Source: an uncultured Bacilli bacterium
Lineage (GTDB): Bacteria; Bacillota_I; Bacilli_A; RF39; UBA660
DNA: 48,476 bases
NCBI GenBank assembly: GCA_944363785.1
Contig: CALVVF010000013.1
Coordinates: 1 to 48,476, forward strand
Direction: 5' to 3'
Numbering within the stretch: the stretch's first letter is position 1; each line of letters starts with the position of its first letter. Below the pieces are notes generated by a model. That model was not told where the DNA came from. It searched no databases and saw only the letters and a list, made by a program, of their open reading frames with translations. Of this stretch, positions 8,246 through 17,579 are shown piece after piece. The position numbers and the translations under genes were made by a program.

Positions 8246-9814
8246 TCATCGCTCCTCAATTAGGTCATTTTCTAGTAAGAAGTTTTTCGCTACTTCACTT
8301 GGTGTTTTTCTATTTTCATCTACTTGGTAATTTAGATTACGAACAACTTCGTCATTTAAATAGTGACTTAATTCTTCTAAAAGAGGTTCTACTTCTGGAA
8401 ATTCTTCGATTAAACGATTATTGGCAACTGGCACTGCTTGATAAGGTAAGAAGAAGTCACGGTCATCTTCTAAGACGACGAGATCGTATTTTTGAATTAA
8501 ACCATCTGTTGAATAGGCATCGACCACATCACTTTCCTTATTGGTTAAAGCAACATAACGAGGTGAACCGTCTATCGGTATAATGTCTTGAAACGATAAA
8601 TTGTAGTGTTCTTCTAATCCTACCCAACAGTCTTTTCTTTCCATACAAGTAAGAGTTGGAGAAAAAATTAAGTTTGGTGCGACTACACTTAAATCACTAA
8701 TCGTTTTTAAATTATATTTTTCGGCTGTCTCTTTAGTTACCGCTAGAGTATAGGTATTATTGAAATTTAGATCATTTAAAAGATTTAATTGATAGTCTTC
8801 TTTTAATTCCCGTTTAGAAATATCGTATACTTCCTGCACATCGGAATTTGGGTCATGTTTTAAAATATTTCCGTAAATGGTTCCTGTATAGTCAATATAA
8901 AGATCGATATCATTCGTTTCTAAAGCGCCCATTACAATGGAAGAAGAACCTAAGGATAAGCGTTGTCTTACGGTGATGTCACTATTATCTTCGACTAGGT
9001 ATTTTACCATATAAGATAAGATTTCTTGTTCCGTGAAGTCCATACTTCCAATTGTGATTTCTCGTTCATTCTTGGTAGTATCTATGGGGTTAAAGATAAT
9101 CATTAAGATGATGAGTATAATCGATAGGAAAAGAATAACTTTTTGAACAATAGGCTTTTTAAAAAAGCTTTTTTTGGTATTTTGTTTCATACTAGCAGGG
9201 GTAACTAAGTTCTCAACGAGCGATGCGAGATAATCGATAATTAACGCTAGTAAACAAGCAGGAATGGCACCAGCTAAGATTTGAATATTGTTAGCAGAAC
9301 GAATTCCCGCATATACTAAGTAACCTAAACCGCCAGCACCGACAAAAGCAGCAAGCGTCATTAATCCTACCGCACTAACACTAGAAATACGAATTCCAGC
9401 CATGATCATGGGTAAGGCTTGTGGAATTTGTACTTTGGTTAGTACTTGCCAATTCGTTAAGCCAATTCCCTTAGCGGCTTCTACGATTTGTGGCGAAATA
9501 TTTTTGATTCCTGTATAGGTGTTTTTAACGATGGGTAGTAATGAGTAAAGGACTACCATGACAATAGCGGGTTTACTACCGATTCCTAAAAAGGGAATAA
9601 CAAAACCTAATAGAGCCATGGAAGGAATAGCTTGAACGACATTGGTTAATCCTAAGACTGGTTTTCCTAATGGCTTAATATAACTGATCAATATTCCTAG
9701 TGGAATCCCGATCAATACAGCTAGTCCTACTGATAAGAAGGTTAGTTCAATGTGTTCAATCAGTAGAGAAATAATTTCACTATGATTGTCGATTAGATAA
9801 TTCAAAAACTCCAT
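8246..9814 (-). CDS. Fused permease and substrate-binding protein, OpuC/EgtU type
   Basis: A 522-residue fusion. Residues 1-215 are a BPD-type ABC permease with the EAA loop region (EAAKGIGLTNWQVLTKVQIP) and about six helices. A further helix (about 225-245) leads to an outward substrate-binding domain (about 250-522) with ITIGSMDFTEQEI, DYTGT and GSPRYVAL motifs. Such fusions import glycine betaine, choline or carnitine, or ergothioneine (EgtU). NNTYTLAV and the MERKDCWVGL segment remind me of EgtU, but the ligand cannot be settled by eye. The ATG overlaps the stop of the ATPase gene (TAATG). Confidence 0.92.
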   Translation of the reverse strand: MEFLNYLIDNHSEIISLLIEHIELTFLSVGLAVLIGIPLGILISYIKPLGKPVLGLTNVVQAIPSMALLGFVIPFLGIGSKPAIVMVVLYSLLPIVKNTYTGIKNISPQIVEAAKGIGLTNWQVLTKVQIPQALPMIMAGIRISSVSAVGLMTLAAFVGAGGLGYLVYAGIRSANNIQILAGAIPACLLALIIDYLASLVENLVTPASMKQNTKKSFFKKPIVQKVILFLSIILIILMIIFNPIDTTKNEREITIGSMDFTEQEILSYMVKYLVEDNSDITVRQRLSLGSSSIVMGALETNDIDLYIDYTGTIYGNILKHDPNSDVQEVYDISKRELKEDYQLNLLNDLNFNNTYTLAVTKETAEKYNLKTISDLSVVAPNLIFSPTLTCMERKDCWVGLEEHYNLSFQDIIPIDGSPRYVALTNKESDVVDAYSTDGLIQKYDLVVLEDDRDFFLPYQAVPVANNRLIEEFPEVEPLLEELSHYLNDEVVRNLNYQVDENRKTPSEVAKNFLLENDLIEER

Positions 9815-10932
9815 TATTCTTCCTCCTCTAAAAATTGTTGACTGAGTGATGTAATTAAACTACTTCTGGTGATTAATCCTTTTAAAATACCATTTTTATC
9901 GACAACTGGTATAGTCGAAAGTTTATTTTCATCGACTAGTTTTAATACATCGACAATCGAGTCTTTTGGATGCGTAGTAATCACATCATTTTCGATAAAA
10001 TCAGATACTTTTTTCCCATCATAGTTAATTCCTGTTAACATTTCGGCATATAAAACACCTAATAATTTTTTGTTTTCGTCTACGACCATTAAACTATCTA
10101 CTTTTGACATTTTCATTTTATTTAGACAGTAAAAACAAGAAAAATTAGGACGACAAGTAACGGGATTAGTGATCATAATATCTTCTACTTTAATTAATTT
10201 AGGAGATGTCCAAATTCTTTTGTTGCCGACAAATTCTCTTACGAAGTCATTAGCTGGATGTTTTAAAATTTGTTCTGGTGTACCATATTGAACAATTTTT
10301 CCGTTATCCATAATCGCAATTTTATCCGATATTTTGATGGCTTCGTCCATATCGTGAGTAACGAAGACAATTGTTTTTTTGTATGTTTCTTGAAGTCGTA
10401 ATAATTCTTCTTGTAAACTGCTTCTCGTTAGGGGATCCAAAGCACTGAATGGTTCATCCATTAGAATGATTTCAGGATTATTTTCAAAAGCTCTAGCGAT
10501 TCCTATTCTCTGTTGTTGTCCTCCAGATAATTCAGTAGGGTAGCGATCTAAATATTCTTCTTCCAAACCCACCATATCAAGCATTTCTTTTGTTCTTGCT
10601 TCGATATCTTTTTCATTTTTCTTTTCTAATCTAGGAATAATCTCGATATTTTGACGAATCGTCATATGCGAAAATAAACCAGTCTGTTGAATGACATAAC
10701 CGATACTACGTCTTAAATCGATGACATTTTTCTTTTTTATATTGACAGAATCGATTAAGATTTCTCCTTCTGTTGGTTCAATTAGACGATTGATCATTTT
10801 TAACGTTGTCGTCTTACCACAACCACTTTCTCCAATGAGAGAAGTAATTTTATTTTTTTCAATCACAAAAGAAATATTATCTAATATTTTTGTGTTTTTA
10901 TATTTTTTGGTTACATTTTTAAATTCAATCAT
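9814..10932 (-). CDS. OpuCA/EgtV-type importer ATPase with CBS domains
   Basis: A 372-residue ABC ATPase: Walker A GESGCGKTT, signature LSGGQQQR, Walker B IILMDEPFSALD, switch His in FVTHDMDEA. After about residue 245 come two CBS modules, the second in TTHPKDSIVDVLKLVDENKL. CBS pairs in this family sense ionic strength or nucleotides and gate transport. First gene of a three-gene operon. The start has AAGGAG seven bases upstream. Confidence 0.93.
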   Translation of the reverse strand: MIEFKNVTKKYKNTKILDNISFVIEKNKITSLIGESGCGKTTTLKMINRLIEPTEGEILIDSVNIKKKNVIDLRRSIGYVIQQTGLFSHMTIRQNIEIIPRLEKKNEKDIEARTKEMLDMVGLEEEYLDRYPTELSGGQQQRIGIARAFENNPEIILMDEPFSALDPLTRSSLQEELLRLQETYKKTIVFVTHDMDEAIKISDKIAIMDNGKIVQYGTPEQILKHPANDFVREFVGNKRIWTSPKLIKVEDIMITNPVTCRPNFSCFYCLNKMKMSKVDSLMVVDENKKLLGVLYAEMLTGINYDGKKVSDFIENDVITTHPKDSIVDVLKLVDENKLSTIPVVDKNGILKGLITRSSLITSLSQQFLEEEE

Positions 10933-10958
10933 GTCTGTCTCCTTATCTATTCTTTTTC

Positions 10959-10967
10959 ATTATACCA
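10959..10967 (-). promoter_or_regulatory. Extended -10 promoter of the OpuC-like operon
   Basis: TGG-TATAAT on the minus strand, 27 bases upstream of the ATPase start. Confidence 0.65.
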
Positions 10968-11017
10968 TGTTTACCTAATATCGTCTTAATTTTTGTATAC
11001 ATAAACTATATATTTTA

Positions 11018-11099
11018 TTGCATTTTATTCTCTTTGTAATTTATAATAGGGATGTCTTAAAAAACAAGAATTTTTCTAATCTTTTAAGATAATAAGATT
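11018..11099 (+). promoter_or_regulatory. Promoter and paired leader of the suf genes
   Basis: TTGCAT (11018-11023), 18 bases, TATAAT (11042-11047). The leader can form two mutually exclusive hairpins: TCTTAAAA (11055-11062) with TTTTAAGA (11082-11089), or AATCTT (11078-11083) with AAGATT (11094-11099). This could be a switch or merely AT-rich sequence. Confidence 0.45.
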
Positions 11100-11138
11100 T
11101 AAAGTTACACTCAAGTTTCATAGAAAGGAGACGATGTT

Positions 11139-11852
11139 GTGTTAGAATTAATCGATATTTGTTTTACCCGTGATCATAAGAAAATATTAGATCATGTTAA
11201 TTTACAATTAGAAAAAGAAAAATTTTATGCGATAACAGGGCCAAATGGTAGTGGAAAAAGTACTTTGGCTAAGATTATCATGGGAATAGAAAAACCGGAT
11301 TCAGGACGAATTCTATTAGATGGCATCGATATTACCGAAAAAACAATTGATGAGCGGGCGAAACTTGGTTTTGGTTTTGCTTTTCAACAACCAGTTTGTT
11401 TCAAAGGAATTACGGTTTTTGATCTATTAAAAATCGCAACAGGTAAAGAGATAAAAAAACAAGAAGCTTGTTCTATATTATCTAAAGTAGGGTTATGTGC
11501 CCTCAATTATATTGATCGTGAAGTAAACAATTCCTTATCCGGAGGCGAATTAAAACGTATTGAAATCGCAACGATTTTAGCTAGAAATCCTAAAATTGCG
11601 ATTTTTGATGAACCAGAAGCAGGCATTGATCTATGGAGCTTTCGCTCTTTAAACCGTGTTTTTCAACAAGTACAACAAGCTAATCAAGGAATTACTTTAG
11701 TCATTTCTCATCAAGAGAAGATTTTAAATATTGCCGATTGGATTATTTTAATGGAAGAAGGAAAGATCAATAAGATCGATACTAAAAATAATATGATATC
11801 TTGTATTTTCCAAGAAGCAAAATGTTGTATAGGGGGTGGAAGTGATGCATAA
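11139..11852 (+). CDS. sufC: Fe-S assembly ATPase SufC
   Basis: A 237-residue ABC ATPase of the SUF iron-sulfur cluster scaffold: Walker A GPNGSGKST, FAFQQPVCFKGI, signature LSGGELKRIEIA, Walker B IAIFDEPEAGIDL and switch His in VISHQEK, all in the SufC style. It acts in the cytoplasm with the SufB-like protein encoded next. GTG 11139 follows AGGAG by 8 bases. Its last bases carry the ribosome binding site of sufB (8-base overlap). No sufS, sufU or sufD is in the window, which fits the minimal two-component SUF type. Confidence 0.93.
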   Translation: MLELIDICFTRDHKKILDHVNLQLEKEKFYAITGPNGSGKSTLAKIIMGIEKPDSGRILLDGIDITEKTIDERAKLGFGFAFQQPVCFKGITVFDLLKIATGKEIKKQEACSILSKVGLCALNYIDREVNNSLSGGELKRIEIATILARNPKIAIFDEPEAGIDLWSFRSLNRVFQQVQQANQGITLVISHQEKILNIADWIILMEEGKINKIDTKNNMISCIFQEAKCCIGGGSDA

Positions 11853-12762
11853 GGTAGAAAAACATCTTTTAGATGAATTACTACAAGATGATATAGAGAA
11901 AGCGGATGTTTATAATCTTAGACAGAATGGACACTTAGTAAAGCGAAAAGAAAACCCTTATATTCATATTCGCTCAAAAGAAGATGGTAGTGGAATCGAT
12001 ATTGAAGTATTACCAGATACTTTATTTGGTGTTATCGATATTCCAGTCATTATCACAGAAAGTGGTCTTACCGATATCGTCTATAATGATTTTTATATCG
12101 GGAAAAATGCTAATGTAACAATCGTAGCTGGCTGTGGTATTCACAATCATGCTGAACAAAGTTCTAGACACGATGGAATTCATCGTTTCTTCCTAGAAGA
12201 AAATGCCAAGGTTCGTTATATCGAAAGACATTATGCCGAAGGTAAGGGTGAAGGAAAAAAAGTATTGAACCCCACAACAGAAGTTTCTCTAAAGAAAAAC
12301 GCTTATCTGATGATGGATACCATTCAATTAAAAGGAGTAGATGAATCCGTTCGACTTACAAAAGCTAATGTAGAAGACGGTGCGACTTTGGTAATCAATG
12401 AAAAGATTTTAACTAGTCAAAACCAAAAAGCAACTACTGATTTTCAAGTAGTATTAAGAGGAGGAAATGCGAGCTGTCATGTCGTTTCTCGTTCTGTCGC
12501 AAGAGATAACTCCTATCAAGAATTTTCTTCTAATATTATTGGAAAAGATCAGTGTTATGGCCATGTCGAGTGCGATGCGATTATCCAAGATAAGGCAAGA
12601 GTAAAAGCAATTCCTGAAATTGATGCCCAAAGTGTAGATGCCAATTTAGTTCATGAAGCAACAATTGGTAAAATAGCCGGTAGTCAATTAGTAAAACTTA
12701 TGACATTAGGATTAAGTGAAAAAGAAGCAGAAGAAGTGATTATTCAAGGATTTTTGAAGTAA
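11845..12762 (+). CDS. sufB: Minimal SufB/SufD-type Fe-S scaffold protein
   Basis: A 305-residue beta-helix scaffold, shorter than classical SufB (about 470 residues). Recognisable are SRHDGIHRFFLEENAK, RGGNASCHVVSRSVARD and the C-terminal VDANLVHEATIGKIAG region, where SufB proteins carry their cluster-assembly residues. Cys is kept in NASCHVV. With SufC it forms the minimal SufBC pair (SMS-type) found in anaerobic bacteria and archaea, in which one protein replaces both SufB and SufD. ATG 11845 lies inside the end of sufC. Confidence 0.9.
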   Translation: MHKVEKHLLDELLQDDIEKADVYNLRQNGHLVKRKENPYIHIRSKEDGSGIDIEVLPDTLFGVIDIPVIITESGLTDIVYNDFYIGKNANVTIVAGCGIHNHAEQSSRHDGIHRFFLEENAKVRYIERHYAEGKGEGKKVLNPTTEVSLKKNAYLMMDTIQLKGVDESVRLTKANVEDGATLVINEKILTSQNQKATTDFQVVLRGGNASCHVVSRSVARDNSYQEFSSNIIGKDQCYGHVECDAIIQDKARVKAIPEIDAQSVDANLVHEATIGKIAGSQLVKLMTLGLSEKEAEEVIIQGFLK

Positions 12763-12819
12763 AAGAATAATCTCTTCTTTTTTTCTTTACATGGAATAGA
12801 ATAGGAATAGGTGATTACG

Positions 12820-12963
12820 TTGAATAAGAAAGAAATTCAGTATCTATGTAAAGATAAAATAAAAAGGAAAGAAGATCAAACAATCCTTACTTTAAAGTTT
12901 AATCATAAGTATTACCATACGATCCAAAAAATGGAGAAATCATCTAGTAATTTAGGAAAGTAG
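12820..12963 (+). CDS. Small ORF before the recombinase
   Basis: A 47-codon TTG-started frame with AGGTGA five bases upstream. It is lysine-rich (LNKKEIQYLCKDKIKRK) without a recognised motif, and ends 13 bases before the recombinase start. It could encode a small accessory or directionality-type protein for the recombinase, but that rests on position alone. Confidence 0.4.
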   Translation: MNKKEIQYLCKDKIKRKEDQTILTLKFNHKYYHTIQKMEKSSSNLGK

Positions 12964-12976
12964 GACGAAAAAAAAA

Positions 12977-15052
12977 GTGGAAAGAAAATTACGAGTAGTT
13001 TTATATTTACGTTTATCCGATGAAGATAGGGATAAATTAACTAAGGAACAAAAGTCAGAAAGTATCAAAAATCAAAAACAAATGTTAACTAGTTATGCCC
13101 TAGGACAGGGTTGGCAGATTATCCATATCTACGATGATGAAGATTGGTCAGGTGCCGATCAAACACGTCCGAATTTTAATCGCATGATTTCTGCTTGTAG
13201 AAACCAAGAAGTAGATATTGTTTTAGTAAAATCACAGGCTAGATTCGCAAGAGACATGGAAATCGTAGAAAAATATGTTCATGATAAATTCATCGAATGG
13301 AATGTTCGGTTTGTTTCTTTGATGGAAAACATCGATAATACCAAAAGAGAAACCAAAAAGACGAGTCAAATTATCGGTCTTACCGATGAATGGTTCTTAG
13401 AAGATACTTCCCATAATATTCGTGAAACCTTAAAAACTAAACGAAAAAATGGAGAATATACAGGAAGTTTTGCGCCCTATGGCTATCAAAAAGATCCCGA
13501 AAATAAAAATCATTTAGTTCCTGATGAAAAAGTAAAACCCTATGTTATTCGAATCTTTGAAGAATATAATCATGGATACGGAATGGAAAAAATCGCTCAT
13601 CATCTAATGCAAGATGGTATCTATAGCCCTTTAGAATATAAATTATCCACGGGCAGTCGTTTAAAATTACCATTCTTTTCCCAAAATAGAAACCCACAAA
13701 AAATCACAAAAGCCGGTAACTATGTTATTCATATTCAGTACTATAATACCAGTCGAGAAGTTTTAACTAATCTTACGACCTTAGAATACTTTTATCCCCA
13801 AACCTTCTATGCCGATAGTGAACTTGTTTTATCCCGAGTAAAAAATGAGAATACGCAAATCTATTATTCAGAATACTCCCTAATAGACTTAGGTATTCAA
13901 AAAGAACATGGGATCACACTAGAAAAAGCTGAATTATTCAACTTCAATGATCATGATCGATGGAAACCATTATCTTTAGGCGAAAAAGTATCAAAGAAAA
14001 CCACTTGCTTAGCCGTCCATACCAAAAACCTAGATCGAATGAATGAAATATTTTATGAGTTTAACCTAAAACTAAAACAAAATCCCCAGCGCTTAAATTA
14101 TGATTATCATCTCTACTGTATCAGCCCAACAACTACTATAACTAAAGACTATCAGATCCAAATTAGACCCCAATATCAGTGGAGCCTAGCTACAATTAAA
14201 AAAATTTTACATGATGAAGTATATATTGGAAACCTAATTCAGTTTAAAACCACAACCGTCAGTTATAAAAATAAAAAAATAATTTATAACTTAGAACAAG
14301 ATAAAATTCGAGTGGAAAATACCCATGAACCATTAATTGATCAACCATTATGGAACCAAGTACAGAAAAAACTAAAATTAAGACAAAAGAGTAATAAAAA
14401 TGGTAAAATCCATCTTTTAGCTGGCAAAGTATTTTGCTCCTGTTGCCAAAGTATTTTCTATAAATGTGGTAAAAAAGATAAAGTAGGTTCACGTTATTTG
14501 TGTTGTAAAGACAAAGTAAATAAATGGCGTAATTGTACCAATCAAAAATATATTAAAGAAAGTAAACTACAAGAAATAGTATTGACCCACTTCAATTTTC
14601 TATTACAGAAGTATTACCAAATTGATCAACAATTAACTATTCATCACCAAGAAATGGAAAAAGGTTGGTTAGAACAAGAAAAAAAACGAATAGCTAAAGA
14701 AAAAAAAGAACTTGTAGAAGAATTAGAAAAAAGACATACCAACTTTCAAAATTTATATGAAGATTTAAAAAAAGATCTACTGGATCAAGAAGAATATTTC
14801 TTCCTAAAAAAGAAATATCGTGAAGAGTATGAAAAACTAAACCACCGTTACCAAGTTTTAGTAACAAAAGAAAAAAAGATTATAAAAAAACAAACAGAAT
14901 GGCAAAACCAGAAAAATATGTTTTTAAAATATACTAAAGTTTCTCAGTTAGATATAGAAATAGTCAATGATTTTATTGATCAGATTTTAATTGGTCAATA
15001 TAATCCATTAACCAATACTAGAGAAATTGAAATTATTTGGAATTTCGATTAA
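12977..15052 (+). CDS. Large serine recombinase with an internal insertion
   Basis: A 691-residue site-specific recombinase. The resolvase domain (about 5-150) has LYLRLSDEDRD with catalytic Ser 14 and KSQARFARD. The recombinase domain starts at about 162 (GSFAPYGYQKDP) but is split: about 160 residues (roughly 235-397) with no familiar motif separate SPLEYK from QWSLATIKKILHDEVYIGNL. A zinc ribbon (Cys 487-520) and a coiled coil (about 545-660) follow. GTG 12977 comes after an A9 tract, and its binding site (TAGGA) is distant. The flanks are housekeeping genes and no att repeats were seen, so it may be a solitary or relic integrase. Confidence 0.9.
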   Translation: MERKLRVVLYLRLSDEDRDKLTKEQKSESIKNQKQMLTSYALGQGWQIIHIYDDEDWSGADQTRPNFNRMISACRNQEVDIVLVKSQARFARDMEIVEKYVHDKFIEWNVRFVSLMENIDNTKRETKKTSQIIGLTDEWFLEDTSHNIRETLKTKRKNGEYTGSFAPYGYQKDPENKNHLVPDEKVKPYVIRIFEEYNHGYGMEKIAHHLMQDGIYSPLEYKLSTGSRLKLPFFSQNRNPQKITKAGNYVIHIQYYNTSREVLTNLTTLEYFYPQTFYADSELVLSRVKNENTQIYYSEYSLIDLGIQKEHGITLEKAELFNFNDHDRWKPLSLGEKVSKKTTCLAVHTKNLDRMNEIFYEFNLKLKQNPQRLNYDYHLYCISPTTTITKDYQIQIRPQYQWSLATIKKILHDEVYIGNLIQFKTTTVSYKNKKIIYNLEQDKIRVENTHEPLIDQPLWNQVQKKLKLRQKSNKNGKIHLLAGKVFCSCCQSIFYKCGKKDKVGSRYLCCKDKVNKWRNCTNQKYIKESKLQEIVLTHFNFLLQKYYQIDQQLTIHHQEMEKGWLEQEKKRIAKEKKELVEELEKRHTNFQNLYEDLKKDLLDQEEYFFLKKKYREEYEKLNHRYQVLVTKEKKIIKKQTEWQNQKNMFLKYTKVSQLDIEIVNDFIDQILIGQYNPLTNTREIEIIWNFD

Positions 15053-15066
15053 ATAAGTGTACTTAT
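15053..15066. repeat. Palindrome after the recombinase stop
   Basis: ATAAGT-GT-ACTTAT begins at the last bases of the recombinase gene, just upstream of the next promoter. It could be an operator. Confidence 0.4.
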
Positions 15067-15076
15067 CTTCAGAGTA

Positions 15077-15085
15077 TGATATACT
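15077..15085 (+). promoter_or_regulatory. Extended -10 promoter
   Basis: TGA-TATACT, 34 bases before the start of the next gene. Confidence 0.55.
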
Positions 15086-15119
15086 AAAACTAATATCACT
15101 GTAGATAGAGGAGGAGTAC

Positions 15120-15902
15120 ATGAAAAGAAAATTAAAAGAACTAATAAAAGGAAATGACAAACGTTCTGTCTTTGTCTACTTTTTATTAAGAACATTGATT
15201 ATTGTTTGTATGGTTAGAGAATTAATGAATGGTAATTTCCAAAATGCTATGCTTTGTGTGTTATCTTTATTCTTATTTCTTTTACCATTCTTTGTAGAAA
15301 AAAAGTTAAAAATTAATTTACCCAGTGTATTAGAAATTATTATTTTCTGTTTCATTTTTGCAGCTGAAATTTTAGGAGAAATTAATAATTTTTATGGAAC
15401 TTTTCCCTTTTGGGATACCATATTACATACATTAAATGGTTTTTTATGCGCAAGTATTGGTTTTTCTTTAGTTTATCTATTGAATGAAAATAGTAAATCC
15501 TTTCATTTGTCGGCTATTTTTGTTGCCCTTGTTGCCTTTTGTTTTTCTATGACTATAGGAGTTGCTTGGGAATTTTTTGAATATGGAATGGATTTTTTTT
15601 TCAAATTAGATATGCAAAAAGATCAAATAGTTGATCATATTAATACCGTTACTTTAGATCCTAATCAAGATAATCAAGTAGTTTCTATATCGAATATCGA
15701 CCATACGGTATTACATGGAAAAGAGAATGCCATATTAGAAATAGATGGGTATTTGGATATTGGTTTAAATGATACGATGAAAGATTTAATTGTTAACTGT
15801 ATTGGTGCTTTAGTATTTAGTTTCTTTGGTTATCTTTATATTATAAATAAAAATAAATATAAGTTAGCCGGAGAATTTATTACAAAACGAGCCGATAGTT
15901 AA
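15120..15902 (+). CDS. Polytopic membrane protein, DUF2238/YjdF-like
   Basis: A 260-residue protein with about six membrane helices. Conserved-looking segments are FWDTILHTLNGF, WEFFEYGMD and NDTMKDLIVNCIGA, with His, Glu and Asp inside or near helices. These resemble the YjdF/DUF2238 group of integral membrane proteins of unknown function. About 50 residues between the WEFFEYGMD helix and the last helix form a polar loop. The ribosome binding site is GAGGAGG. It has its own promoter, separating it from the recombinase. Confidence 0.8.
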   Translation: MKRKLKELIKGNDKRSVFVYFLLRTLIIVCMVRELMNGNFQNAMLCVLSLFLFLLPFFVEKKLKINLPSVLEIIIFCFIFAAEILGEINNFYGTFPFWDTILHTLNGFLCASIGFSLVYLLNENSKSFHLSAIFVALVAFCFSMTIGVAWEFFEYGMDFFFKLDMQKDQIVDHINTVTLDPNQDNQVVSISNIDHTVLHGKENAILEIDGYLDIGLNDTMKDLIVNCIGALVFSFFGYLYIINKNKYKLAGEFITKRADS

Positions 15903-15967
15903 TCGAAAATAATTATAAAATAAGAAAGTAAAGCTATACTAAGAATGGTTGAAGGGATGGATATATT

Positions 15968-17518
15968 TTGAAAAATCTTTATTATCATGGAACAATTATT
16001 ACTATGGAAGAAAAACTTTATGCGAAGGGAGTTTTAGAAGAAGAAGGGAAGATTATCGATGTTTATTATGATCAAGTTCCCTTAGATTTAGAGGGTGTTT
16101 CTTATATCGATTTAGAAGGCAAAACATTAATGCCTTCTTTTATTGATGGCCATAGTCATATTGCTCAAGTAGCGATGACTTTACAGACGATTGATTTATC
16201 GAATTGTCGTAACTTTTCGGAAATAGAAAAAACTTTGACAGCGCATGTAGAAGAAAATAAATCTTGTTTAATTGGTTTTGGTTACGATCATAACATGTTA
16301 GAAGAAAAGAAACATCCAAGTAAGATACTATTAGATAAAGTCTCTACCACTATACCGATTTTAATTACGCATAAATCAGGACATATGGGAGTAGGGAATA
16401 CTTCGTTTTTACAGTTAGCGAAGATCACTAAGGAAAGTGAAAATCCCGTAGGAGGATTGATTGAAAGAGATCAAGATGGAAATTTAACTGGTTATTTAGA
16501 AGAAAGTGCTTTCATGCAAGCTTCTTGTTGTCTACCACAACCATCCCAAGAAGAGATGATTAAGGCTTTTTCCAAAGCGGAACAACTTTATCTATCTCAT
16601 GGAATTACAACTGCTCAAGAAGGATTAACCAAAGAGAAGGATTTCCAGTTATTAGATATGTTAGCGAAACAACACCAACTACACCTAGATATTGTCAGTT
16701 ATATCGATATGAAAAATAGTGCTCATCTAGTTCCTGAACATCCTGAATATAAAGAATATCATAATCATTATCGAATAGGTGGCTACAAGTTGATTTTAGA
16801 TGGCTCACCCCAAGGAAAAACGGCTTGGTTATCTAAACCATATGAGAATGAAGAAACTTATTGTGGTTACCCAGTTTATTCAGATTTAACACTGAAAACA
16901 TATTTAGAACGAACAGTAAATGAGAAAGAACAAGTCCTTGTTCACTGTAATGGTGATGCTGCTTGCGAACAGATGATTAAAGCTTGTCAAGAACTAGAAG
17001 ATATTAAAAAGTATCGTCCTATCATGATCCATGCCCAAACCGTTCGTAAAGATCAGTTAGAGAGAATGGTACCATTAGGTATAATCCCTTCTTTTTTCGT
17101 TGCTCATGTTTACTATTGGGGAGATGTTCATATTCAAAATTTAAAAGAGCGTGCCTACAAAATTAGTCCTAGCCATACTGCTTTAGAACTAGGGTTACCA
17201 TTCACCTTCCATCAAGATACACCAGTCTTACCACCAGATATGTTTAGAACAATTTGGTGTAGTGTAAAACGTAGAACTATGTCGAATGTTTCATTAGGAG
17301 AAGAAGAAAGAATTTCCGTAATAGATGCCTTAAAAGCAGTAACTATCCATGCTGCTTATTCATACTTTGAAGAAGATCAAAAGGGAAGTATTTTACCAGG
17401 CAAGAGAACCGATTTTATCATTCTCGATAAGAATCCACTTGAAGTAGAAATTGATCGACTATTAGATATTCAAATAGTAAAAACAATATTAAGTGGAAAA
17501 GTAGTATTTACTAATTAA
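15968..17518 (+). CDS. Amidohydrolase, YtcJ-like
   Basis: A 516-residue metal-dependent hydrolase of the amidohydrolase superfamily. It opens with the beta-sandwich strand and the metal motif FIDGHSHIAQ, and includes DGSPQGKTAWLS, VHCNGDAA, MIHAQTV and FHQDTPVLPP, ending with the second half of the beta sandwich (GKRTDFIILDKNP). Order and length fit the YtcJ group (Amidohydro_3), whose substrates are mostly unknown. TTG 15968 is the only suitable in-frame start, with GAAGGGATGG upstream. Cytoplasmic; no signal peptide. Confidence 0.9.
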   Translation: MKNLYYHGTIITMEEKLYAKGVLEEEGKIIDVYYDQVPLDLEGVSYIDLEGKTLMPSFIDGHSHIAQVAMTLQTIDLSNCRNFSEIEKTLTAHVEENKSCLIGFGYDHNMLEEKKHPSKILLDKVSTTIPILITHKSGHMGVGNTSFLQLAKITKESENPVGGLIERDQDGNLTGYLEESAFMQASCCLPQPSQEEMIKAFSKAEQLYLSHGITTAQEGLTKEKDFQLLDMLAKQHQLHLDIVSYIDMKNSAHLVPEHPEYKEYHNHYRIGGYKLILDGSPQGKTAWLSKPYENEETYCGYPVYSDLTLKTYLERTVNEKEQVLVHCNGDAACEQMIKACQELEDIKKYRPIMIHAQTVRKDQLERMVPLGIIPSFFVAHVYYWGDVHIQNLKERAYKISPSHTALELGLPFTFHQDTPVLPPDMFRTIWCSVKRRTMSNVSLGEEERISVIDALKAVTIHAAYSYFEEDQKGSILPGKRTDFIILDKNPLEVEIDRLLDIQIVKTILSGKVVFTN

Positions 17519-17579
17519 TCATTCACAAAAATAAAGATAAATGATAAAATAGATATAGTAAAATACAAGGGGTGAAACA

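Noticed and set aside
12763-12795. Terminator after sufB
   Set aside because: Only a 4-bp stem before the T run; too weak to call.
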